A stretch of 64,000 bases of DNA from assembly GCF_042477335.2 (NCBI RefSeq), contig NC_091246.1, forward strand, positions 208,195,501-208,259,500, in the 5' to 3' direction. Positions 23,214 to 35,300 of the stretch are shown here, piece by piece (positions within the stretch are counted from its first letter, which is position 1; every line of letters starts with the position of its first letter). The position numbers were made by a program, and so were the translations under genes. This DNA is from Ovis canadensis. Taxonomy: Eukaryota; Chordata; Mammalia; Artiodactyla; Bovidae. The notes beneath the pieces were generated by a model. It was not told where the DNA came from and did no database searches. It was given only the letters and a program-made list of their open reading frames with translations.

Positions 23214-23346
23214 ATGGAGTACTCAGCAATGGAAACTAGTTCAATTTTTCCTTCAGGAATTAAGAAACATGTGAAAGACAGAAGAATTTCAAAGACTACT
23301 AAGTTGAATGTTTCTCTTGCTTCAAAAATAAAAACAAAAATAATAA
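23214..23346 (+). CDS. SGO2: SGO2 exon 2 (first coding exon)
   Basis: Acceptor ttttttacttcag ends at 23211; the ATG lies two bases into the exon at 23214. It encodes residues 1-44 and the first base of codon 45, including the family sequence 'RISKTTKLNVSLASKIKTKI'. Donor A|gtaagt at 23347. A second in-frame ATG at codon 6 is also present in the human protein as I recall it. Confidence 0.95.
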
Positions 23347-26300
23347 GTAAGTGTCATTTGTCTTAAAGTATACTCATATTTTTACTTTTTTCAACTCCTT
23401 TTATTTGGGGGTGCTTATGATGATTTACTGTCAGTCATGACAGCTGAATTTTCAGCAGTGAGGCTGGGGGAATGGGTGGCCCAAGGCAGCTTACCTCCTA
23501 CACCGCAAAGAAAATGCCAAAGTGACATTTCTGAAAAAGAACTTGAAAAAAGTGATGGATTGTCCTGATAGGTTGTAGCATTTGGATGATGGGTAATCAA
23601 GGGGTGGCTGGACTATATAGTGTGCTGTAGTGGGTGAGTTTATATAACCAAAGCTCATCATGAGGGCACTGAGCACTTTGGAGATGGAGTTTCATGGATT
23701 CTGGAGCTAAGATGTTGGAAGGCAAAAAAAAGAAGGTGAGGAAAGTTCCCCAGAATAAATTTGCATTACTTCAGAAAATTATCTCAACGATTCATCTTCA
23801 TTTTAGCCTAATTGGGGGAGGATTCTTGCTACTGTAGTACATGTAGAAGGTAATTGTGCCTTGTGAAATAGCCAAGCCTCCTGAGTATCTTTAACTCACG
23901 GTTTTGATCCTTCCAAGGTCTCTAGGACCATCCTTTGTATCAAACCACTTTCTGTAGTGGCAGTTTCCTGTTCTCTTTGACAGGACCACTGCACACCCAC
24001 TGTTATGAAGGAATACACTGAGTTTGAGGAATGTAACAGAAAAATGTTATTATCCTTTAGCTTCTACAAGTCCTGGACTGGTTCTAGTCTTATCGCCCTT
24101 TGATTTGTCAAAGGTGGCTGTCATCAGTGAGATATGTTATTGAATGAAAGTGAAAGTGAAATCGCTCAGTTGTGTCTGAATCTTTGCGACCCCACAGACG
24201 GTAGCCTACCAGGCTCCTCTGTCCATGGGATTTTCCAGGCAAGAATACTGGAGTGGGCTGCCATTTCCTTCTCCAAGGGACCTTCCCAACCCAGGGATCG
24301 AACCCAGGTCTCCTGCATTGCAGACAGATGCTTTACCATCTGAGAATAGTGGCATGTAAATCAAAATTGTGAAAATATAATTATGCTTTAGGTGTACTAA
24401 GGGAACACTGTGTAAGGTGAGCCTTACTAAGGAATTCACAATTAAATTTCTTTGTTTTGCTAAAAACAGGAAAGCATTCTGAATTAAATTATATTTACAT
24501 AGTGCTTATAAAGAGAAAGGATCAAGTATAGTATGCAATAGACGCATAGAAATAAGAGGGTATTTGAGGTAGGGCTAGAAGGCCCCACAGGGTTTAGATA
24601 ATCTGTCCAACATTACCGTAAGTATGGCTCCCTTTCACTAGAGGTTTTGAAAAATGAACTTTGGGAGCATTAATGGGTTGAGTTCTGGAGCCACAGAAAC
24701 TGACTAAAATTTTTACAGATTGGCCTAATTTCACAGATCCCCTAATTTCTCTGGGACATCTTTAGTTACGGCTTCTCTATCCTGTCTCCTCATCAAAGAT
24801 AGGATAGAGCAACAAGTAACAAAACTTAGATTTTGTGACTGATCTAATTATCTGGAATGCTGGAATACTGTGTCTATGGGCTTCCCTGGTAACTCAGCTG
24901 GTAAAGAATCTGCTTGCAATGCAGGAGACCCCGGTTCGATTCCTGGGTCAGGAAGTTCCCCTGGAAATGGGACAGGCTACCCATTCTAGGAGTCTTGGGC
25001 TTCCCTGGTGACTTAGTCAGTAAAGAATCTGTCTGCAGTGCGGGAGACTTTGGTTCGATACATGGGTTGGGAAGATTCCCTAGAGAAGGGCATAGCCACC
25101 TACTCCAGTATTCTTTCCTGGAGAATCCTCACGGACAGAGGAGCCTGGTGAGCTACATACAGTCCATGGGGTCAAAAAGAGTTGGACACGACTGAACAAC
25201 TAAGCACAGCACACACAGCACTGTGTCTATACTAGAGTCCTCTTATTCCTGACTCTCTATTCACAAACATTCTGCATTTCTCTCAACTTTTATTCATCTT
25301 GCATCTAGCTTTTATTTCTTCAGTTCCAAACTCTGGGTACATTTTTTTTCAAAACTACATTTGTGTTGTCATTCTCTTCTACCTTCAGCTAAAATTTACA
25401 AAGTGAAATCAGTTTTGTTCAAAATAGTTTTACTACGAAATATGAAAACATATTAAGAATTTCAGTATTAACTCTTACAATTTTTTTTTTTACAGACAAT
25501 TCTTCTATTTTCAAAATTTCTTTAAAGCATAACAACAGGGCATTAGCTCTAGCTCTCAGTAAAGAGAGAGAGAATTCTCGCATGATTACAACTGAAAAGA
25601 TGCTATTGCAAAAAGAAGTGGATAAACTGAATTTTGAGAACACATTTCTTCGTCTAAAGCTAAATAATTTGGTATGGAAACTATATTGTGTTTGAATTCT
25701 GAAACTGTATTATTATAGAAGCTCCAAAAATGTTTTTTAAATATGCAATTAGTGTAAAAAAGTTATTGAAAGATTGTGCTATATTAATGGACAAACTGTT
25801 AATGGGTAATGAAATAGGTGTCTTGAATCTACATTCTGAATGTGTACTTGCTGCTCTTCAAACTAGTATAATACCTTGATCAACATTTGATTGCTTATCA
25901 TAAGCAAAACTTGATACATTAATATATTTTAAGAAGATTGGATCAATGTAATATGTAAAGCAATTATCCTTCAGTTAAATACATTTTAAAAAATTTTTAA
26001 AAAGAATAAGAAGATTGGTATGTTTTCTCCAGTGACTTGAAAGGAGGGAAGTTCTCTCCAGTGTGTTCCCTCAGTGGCAACTTTCCACTGGCTACAAGCC
26101 AAGTATTAGTAGAATGAAGATTGTAGTCATTGCTTTTCCTTCCGAATTCCAGCTCTGTCCACAGATAGGGCAGTAAGAGCCAGTGTTCAGCTAGGTTACA
26201 ACTGTAACTCTTAACTCCATAGTGAGTAGAAATTAAAATGGAAAAAAGACTTACTATACTTATTGGAGGTGAAATTCCTATGACTGACAGCCTATGGTCA

Positions 26301-29300
26301 CTTGCCACATGATGTATAATTATGAGAAGATTGAAAAATGTAAGAAGGGACTTCCCTGGTGGTCCAGTGGTTAAGACTCCACACTTCCAATGCAGGGGGT
26401 GCGAGTTTGATCCCTGGTCAGAAAATTAAGATCCCACATTCCATGTGGTACGGTGAAAAAAAGAGGAAGATTTACAGTTGATAGCTCAAAAGCATTCAAA
26501 ATATATGTGTGTGTCTGTATGTATGTGTCTGTGTCTATTTGAACTATACAGTGTAACACCTTTTTAGCTCAATGTGATCTCCATATTTTTTAAGTCTTTT
26601 CAACTGATGGTATTCATAAAAATATAGTAAACTCAAAATTTTAAGTGATTAAAAAGGTCTTTATTTCAGAATAAGAAGCTTATAGAAATAGAAGCACTCA
26701 TGAACAATAACTTGATAACGGCAATTGAAATGAGCACTCTTTCTGAGGTAAGTAGAATTTATGCTAAATAGTGTAATATTTTTTAACATTACTGAAGATA
26801 ATTGAGATTAGTTACATAGCATCAAGGTTAGATTCATATCTTAAACTTTGTACAAAGGAATGGAGATAATGCTAATTTTAATTGGCTAACAGCAGGCTGT
26901 TATTTGATGTAATTGGTTATTAAAATTCTTGTGTAAAAATGAACTGATTAAAAGTAACACAAGACTAGACAGCTCAGTGGAACACAGGATTAAACACTCA
27001 AAAACATAAAAGATATTAGTAGAAAAGTAGTATTTCGAATTAGAGGAGAATTGGTATTATTTTAGAAGATAGACACAGTTGAAAAACTCTTAGGGAAAAA
27101 AGCAGAGGTAGACCCTAGAGCCCCGTGTTGTTCAAGGATTAACTGAATATGTCGAAATATTGTGTATGCATGAGTATATATGGGTGTATGCATGGGTATA
27201 CACGTGTGGATTTATTCATAGGCATAGAATAAAGTTTGGGAGGTTATATATCAAAATACTAGTAGTGATTATCTTTGTATGGCGTGATTAAGGATGAACT
27301 GTGTTTAACCTTATCATTTTATTATTCTCATTAAACTACTGAAGGCTGAACACAAGAATTGTTCCATTACTATTAATATCCTTGTATAATTTGGTACTTA
27401 AATGACAAACATGATTTAATGAAATTAGAAATTTCATTCATTTTCATTTTCTTTGTTCTTTTCAAAAATAGTTCCATCAGAGTCCCTTTCTACTGCCAAG
27501 TAGCAAGAAGAAACGGGTTAGTCAGCAGTGCAAATTGACACGTCTCCCATTTGCAAGGTAACTGCTTCACAACTTGTTTAAATATTGATTTGCACACTTC
27601 TGCCTGAATTGGACTTTGAGTAGTTTTTATTTGGACTGCTTCCTTGAAACAGAAAAACATTTAGAAATAAATAATGACATACTGATCAATATTGTACCAG
27701 TGAAAGAAATTAAAGATATCATCTAATGGAATTCAGTTTTAAACTTTGAAATTAATAATGTTCAGCTTTCCCATAGTTTCTGGAGAGGAAAGTGGCACAG
27801 GTACACCTTGAGTTACCTGGGTTTGAATTACAGCGTTTGAGAGCACTTAGATTTTCATGTAACAGTCATTGTCTTTGTGTGTCATACAGTGTTCAGGTTG
27901 CCTATTAAGGCAGAAATGAAATGGTTTGCGGTATCTCACTACAGTAGGTTGTATTTGGTCATCTATAGAATCCTGCTATTTTTCAGTTCCTTCTTTTCCT
28001 CCAGGTCACCACTGGCCTCATGTTTTTTGTTGGATATATATGATAACTATTTCTACCTTTACCATCTTGCATACTACTCAGACTTTAACTTTCATCTTTA
28101 CTATTCACCGGACCAAAATTCCCACTTCTTGAATAATTTGATTATAATCTTAGTATCCTTGCCTGGAGAAATCCATGGACAGAGGAGCCTGGAGGGCTAC
28201 AGTCCATGGGATCACAGAGTTGGACATGACTGAGTGACACATACTTTCACTTTCCACTATCTTAGTAAATACCCTATTTCAAACCTATCACTTTTAAAGA
28301 CAGTTATTGAGGTCCAGAGAGTTTAAATGACTCAGTGAGTTAATAGCATTGATCAGAATGGTCTTGTCTCTTTTAAACAGTGTTCTTCTGTTACATAAAT
28401 TACAGGTTTAATGCATTTATTCAAGTGTACAAGTAAATGCACCTATGTATTGAAGTGGTATCTGTACCATAGTAAAAAAAAAACAATGCTTATATCTATT
28501 GTATCATTTTCTATTCATTCCACTTTGTGCCATTGTTCTCTCTTTTTTGTACTGGTGCCACACTGCACCTGTACATTTTAATTTAGTTTTTAAATGGTAC
28601 ATTTTATTGTCTTGTAGGTGCACAGTTCTTTTCCAAGAAAATTTGACTGTTATTATACTTGCATTATTTCATATAAATTTATGAATTAAGTGTTAACTTT
28701 CCCTCCAGAAAATTTTTATTTTTTTAAGTAAACTTTTGTTTGAAGTATAATATATATTTTTTAAAAGTGCAAAAATCTTTAGAGAATGGTGAATGTTCAC
28801 AGTGAACACTATGGTATAACCAATACTCAGACCAAGAAACAGAATATTGCCAATACCTCAGATATCCTTGTGCCCTTTGCCAATCACTACTCACTACCCA
28901 CCCAAGGATAAATATTATACTGACTTTTTACATTGTAGATTAATTAATTTTGCCCAGCTTTGGATTTCATGTAATGAAATCATACAGGATGTATGATTTT
29001 TGTCTCCGACTTCTTTAGCTCAGCATTGTGTCTGTGAGATTCATCCACATTGTCCTGTGTAGTTGTAGATCAGTCTTTCTTACTGCTGTGTAGTGTGCCA
29101 TTGCATGATTTTTCCATAATGTTTTCATCCTTCTGGTTCTTTTTATTGTTGTTAGGTTCGGGTTCTTATAAGTAATTCTGCTGTGTTTCTGCCTTTTGAT
29201 TAATATATGTATACATTTTTTAGGTATATATTTAGGATTGCTGGAGTTTAATATATTTGGCTTTGGAATAATCTGTTAAACAATTTTCTATAGGGATTAT

Positions 29301-32300
29301 ACCAATTTATATTTCTAGCAGCAGTATATGAGAATTTTTATTGTTACGTGTCTCCAACAACACTTGTTATTGTCCATCTTTTTCATTTTAGTCATGTGGA
29401 AAGTGTTATAGGTATTAGCCTGAAGTTTTAATTTCCCTGATAATTAATGAAGTTAAGCATCTGTTTATATGTTTATTTTCTTTCTTCAGGTTCTTTTTTT
29501 TTTTTTACAGGTTTGTAATCTTTCTATACACCATGTGTAAATCCTTTCTGCATTTCAAATGTTTTTTACCCTGTGGCTTGCCTCTTTACTCTCTTAGTGG
29601 TATCTTTGGATGAATCCAATTTATATATGTATATCTATTTGCACAAAATTCGAGACTCCCCTCTCCACTTGTCCTGTTATTTCTCTCATCACACACACTT
29701 TACAGCAGTTGTAGTTGTCCTGAATTCTGACCTTGAACTAATACTAACAAAACTAGATTTCTAACTTTTAGAAAATGTGGCACTGAGGTTTGTAAACACT
29801 GGGAAGCTTGTTCTTTTTCCAAGTGCCAACTTCTCTTCTGTATCTAGTTGCTTTTTATAGACTCTCCAGTGACTTCGGGTAGTTTTTTATATTTCTTCTA
29901 GAATTTACAGCTTTTATACGGTATCAAATTTATAGTTTGATACGGTTGATTCAATAGTAACTATTTAGCCATTTCGTGAAGCAGAACCTCTCCTCTGTTT
30001 ATTTTTACTAACTTGTTTCTTTAAGTGGTATAGACATTTCCTCCCAATAGTTATTCTATTAATAGTTGCCTCTAAATATTTAACAAATATTTTCTATTTA
30101 TTTTATCATCATCAGTAATTTAAAAATATCTATAATTTGGCATATAAGGCAAAATCTTTATCGTTGGAGTCTATTACTCTTTATTCTTTGAATTCAAAAC
30201 AGTCATTTTGTCTAACTGGGGCTTCCCAGGTGGTGCTAGTGGTAAAGAACCTACCGGTCAATGCTGGAGACATAAGAGACACAGATTTGATCCCTGCATC
30301 TGGAGGAGGGCGTGGCAACCCACCCCAGGATTTTTGCTTGGAGAATGCTGTGGACAGAGAAACCTGGCAAGCTGCAGTCCATAGGGTTGCAAAGAGTCAG
30401 ACGCAACTGAAGGGATGTAGCATGCATACACACACACACTTTTTATTCTTTGAATTCGAAACATTTTGTTGAATTGTTTCTGTAGCTTTCTGTATTTTTC
30501 CCCCCATAGATTTAATTACTCTAGGAATATGGCTTTAGTTTACATGGATACATTTTGGAAACAGCAAATTTTACAGCACACAAAACTTTACATATGATTG
30601 TGTAGGAAGAGTTTGGGGTTTTCCATAGAATTAATTACAGGAAAATTATAAATATTATACATGTTGTAAGTATGTTTGAACTTTATTCATTTCATTAGTA
30701 TTATTATTTTAATAGCTCAACCAGGGATTATATCATTTATCTCCTTTTGGAACCATTGGAGAAAAGAGGATAAGAAGCATTCCTGTTTTATTACAAGTTC
30801 TGTTCTATTAGAAACTACCTGTTTCCTTCCTATAATTGCCTTCATTGAATGCAAAATGGTACCAAGATGTGTTTGTGGATGGCTCTTAAATAAATGGAGT
30901 GTAGAAACAACTATCCATGTAATTTTCTAAATAATTCTTATAAAATACAAAATTGCCCATTCATTCTTACTTGCCCTTAGGGTTCCATTAACTTCAAACG
31001 ACGATGATGATGAAGATAAAGAGAAAATACAGTGTGATGACAGCACCATATCGAAGACATCACCTGATAGTCCCTCTTTGGTATCAGCAAGACCAGTATC
31101 AACTCAGAATAATCTAAGATTGCTATTTGTTAAAGAAAATGATCAGAATGTTTGTAGTGTAAATGATTCAAAACATGTTTCTTCTGTTGTTGATATACTT
31201 CCCAAAGGTGAGGTATTTTTAAAGTTCATTTTGAGTATCAGTATTAAATAGTTAACATTCATCAGATTTTCTTCTTGAGGGCTATCATGTATAAACAGTT
31301 AATAAGTTAGATTTCTTATGTTACAGATTTACTAACTTATACCATTTAAAATTTCTGGTGAAAAACTTAATTTAAAAGTAAATGCTGACAAATGTGAGGT
31401 CCACAGTGGCTAATACTATTACTTTGGAAACAGTATTTCGAAATGAGCTGGCCTAAGAGCTTTTTTGGTATCTTAGCTTATGAATTAAAAGTATGTTATT
31501 TAGTTAAATCCTTTCCTTTTCATAGATATGAAAATTGAGACTTTAGATAGGTGTAGTGAATTTTTCAAGATCATAACTAGTACTGATAAAACAGAAACTT
31601 GAGCCTGGGTAATGGTTGAGCAAGAAAAAATGGTGACACATATTTTTATGGTTTTTAAAATAATAATCCTGTGAAGTAGTCTGGGTTATATATTTGACAT
31701 AGAATTTCAGATTGGCCTATGGGACCATAACTATATTGAGTTTGGAGTTTGAATTATTTTCCATTCTAAAAATGTATATGAGTGTGTGTATATAATTGTA
31801 TAAATTTTAGCTGCTTGCTAAGAACATTTTGACAGTAAGCCTTATTAGAGTTATCACTGTTATTTGGGTTCATTTGCTGGCCTCCTCCCACTTAGAAACT
31901 TACATTAATGTTCACGGTTTTACTGCTGGCTATTCTCCGCTCTACACTTGAGGCCAAGGCAGAGTGAATTCCCAGTATATATTTTCTGTTGATAGAAATA
32001 TAAAATCTGACTTATGCCTACTCCAGTCAGTTCTACTTTATTTTTTATCTGCATAAATTCTTCATAATGTAAGTTATCTAAACAGAATGCATTGCCAGAA
32101 ATCGTTTCTCTGAAAGTAATAAATTACTTGTTACTACTTATTTCTGAATTTTGTTTCTCTTTATTTTACAGAAAACCATTCCCACTCAGACCAAAGTTCT
32201 AGGAGCTCTCTAACAAGTGAGAAGAAAAATGCCCAGGCGATTAGCCACAATAAAGAGAAGTCATCTCCTAGTAATGTGACTAAAAGGAAAAAACGTGCTT

Positions 32301-35300
32301 CATCTTGGGAGTCAGATAATCCTGCAGACACTCCCTATGTAACAGATTTAAATCAACAACAGGTTTCAAGTCCAATATTAAATTGGAATAATGAGATAAA
32401 AGATTATACTAATGAAACAAATACAATGCAGAGAAACATACTGTGCCTTCCTGCCTCATCTGAGTCTGCAAGTGAACCTCCTACAAAAGGCATGGATCCA
32501 CTTCAGGGTAATGACTTTGAGTTGCAGAAAACTGTGTATGATGATGACATGGATTTAACTGCTAGTGAAGTCAGCAAAATTATTACAGTTTCAACAGGCA
32601 CTAAGAAGAAAAGAAAGAAAAATCCAGATGATTGTAGAATGAAAACTTTCAGAAAGGTGAAAGATCCAAGCTCTGAAAAAAAGAGAGAAAGATCAAAGAG
32701 ACAATTTAAAAATTGTTCAGATGCAAATATTGAGGAAAAAATTGAAAGTGGACCAGAAAGAAGATCTGTTGACCTGGATGTTGAAGGGGATTCAAGAGAT
32801 CCAAATTTTATCTTCAGGACTGAACAGTTGACTCAGTTGAACACACTGAAGAAAATAACCCTTCCTAATGGCTTTGATCAGGGTGACAAACAAAGTATGC
32901 AGTGTAACAAAAAGAAGAAAAGAATTCATGTAACAGATGAGCAAGAGGAAACATACTCTTTCTCCCAAAGTTCAGATAAATTCTCACAGGATAGTAAATT
33001 TGATTTGTGTCTGAGTTCTCTAGCTTGTAAGAAGAGTAAAGCTTCTAGACAGACATTTGTGATTCATACATTAGAAAAAGATAACTTATTCCCAAACCAA
33101 AAGGTTCAAGAAACCACCTCTGAAGACCAAGGTGTCACAAATGAATTTCAAACAGCTTATCTTTCCAACAAAGGTAATCCAAAGTTATGTGATGATGAGA
33201 CCCAAAATATGTTTGATTTGAAAAAGCATGTCACTGATACACAACCCACTCAGCAAAATGAATCAAAAATAAATAAGGTTTGGCAGAAAATAAATCGGAA
33301 AACAGAAATAATTTCTAAAATGAACCAAATACTTGGGGATAATACTAAAGATGTGCAAGGCCCAGAAAAAGGTGACTGTTCCTTCCAAACCCAAGAGGAT
33401 AAAGAAACCATCTCTAGAAACCTAGATGTTTCAAATGAGTTTCAGAAATCTGTTCTTTCCACTGCCAATAATGGAAACCTGTGTGATTGTGAAACCCAGA
33501 ATGTGTTGGGTTTGCAAAAGCAGATCACCGACGCATACCCTGTGCAGCAAAATGAAACAAGAATTAATAAGACTCTTAGGCAGAAAGTAAATCGGAAGAC
33601 AGAAATAATTTCCACAGTGAATCATTTAGATAACACAAGTGAATACTGCCCAGAAAAGGGTAAAGAAACCATCCCTGAAAACCTAGTGGATACATGTGAG
33701 TTTCAAACACCCAGTCTTTCTTCCAAAGACAATAGAGACCTATATGATTATGACACTCAGAATGTTTTGGGGGTGAAAATGTATGTTCATGATATACAAC
33801 CTGCTTGTCAGAATGAATCAAAAATAGATAAGCTTAAGCAAAAGGTATGTCGGAAGACAAAAATCATTTCTGAAGTCAACCAAATATATAAGAGTGATGA
33901 CAAAGGCAGGCACGACCCAGAAAAAGGTAACTTACTTTCTCTAATCCAAAAAGATACGGAAATCATCCCTGAAAACCTGGAAGACACAAATGAGTTTCAG
34001 ATAGTTGACCCTTCCCCCGGAGTTAATAGGAACCTATGTGATTATGAGACTCAAAACCTTTTAGGGGTGAAAAAGTGTGTTAGTGATACTGGGAAGCAAA
34101 AGGAATCAAAAATAAATAAGAGACCCAGGCAGAAAGTAAGTCGGAAGACAGAGATAATTTTGGAAATGAACAGAAAAAATGAGTTTAACAATAAAGGTAT
34201 ATGTGGCCCAGAAAAAGGTGACTTCTCCCTAACCCCAAATAATGAAGAAACCATTTCTGAAAACCTAAAAGTCACAAAAGAATTTCAGACAATTTATCTT
34301 TCCACCAAAGATGATAGACATTTATATGATTATAAGACCCAGAATACGTTGGAGTTGACAAAATGTGTCACTGATAAGCAACCTACTCAGCAGAATGAAT
34401 CAAAAATAAATAAGAACCTTAAGCAGAAGCAGAAAGTAAATCGGAAGACAGATATAATTTCTGAAATGTGCCAGATATACGAGGATAATGATAAAGATGT
34501 GCATGGCCAAGAAAGCTATACAAAAAATCTTGATTTTAAAATAAATAAACAAAGACCTGAAGGCCAAGCTGTTATTAGTGGATACTGTATGGAAATCGAC
34601 AGTGATGAGAAAGAAAATTGTGATGAAATTTCAAATCCTTATAAACCAATTAAAAAGCATGGGAAAGAATCGGACAAGGCAAAGAACATTTTGGCAAAAA
34701 GTGACAACATGCCTGTTTTGCAGTTGACAGGTTCTTCACAGATGTCTGTCTTAGAACCAGGTTTAAAACATATTACTGATGAGGCAGATTCTGACACTGG
34801 AAACCAAATGGAATCACATAGGAGCTCGAAGCTAAGCACTAAAACTCTGAATAGAAAGAGAGAGAGCCACTTTGTGGAGGTGATGAAGGAAGGAGAGTGC
34901 CAGGTCAAAAAAGTAAATAAGATGACATCCAAATCAAAGAAAAGGAAGACCTTCGAAGATCCTTCTCGGGATAGTCATGAACTAATGGAGAGGATATCCA
35001 ACACCATTCAGGAAGTATCAGTTGAACCTGAGTACACTGTTAAGGGAAAAAAGTTGGAAAATGTGGAAACTGTCAAACCAGACTTTTACACAAAAATGTT
35101 GATATCTTTATCTCAACGGTATTCACCTAGCAGACAAGATTCTTCCTGTAACAGTGTTCTTGAGGGTTCAGTGCCTTTGAGTATTTCTTCTAATAAAAAT
35201 CTGAAAGAAAATTTTGCCCCAGAGAGCTCACCCATCTTTCAAGTAAGTGATGAGGTACATGAGAAGATGAAAGACATGAAATTTAAAGTCGACCAGAGAA

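Noticed and set aside
33128-34520. Repeats in exon 7 considered as a CRISPR-like or satellite DNA array
   Set aside because: Units are about 260-295 bases, diverged, all in one open frame and in the middle of a known coding exon; they are protein repeats.
33431-34932. Several antisense open frames inside SGO2 exon 7
   Set aside because: Shadows of the AT-rich coding exon; the sense frame is conserved with known shugoshin 2.
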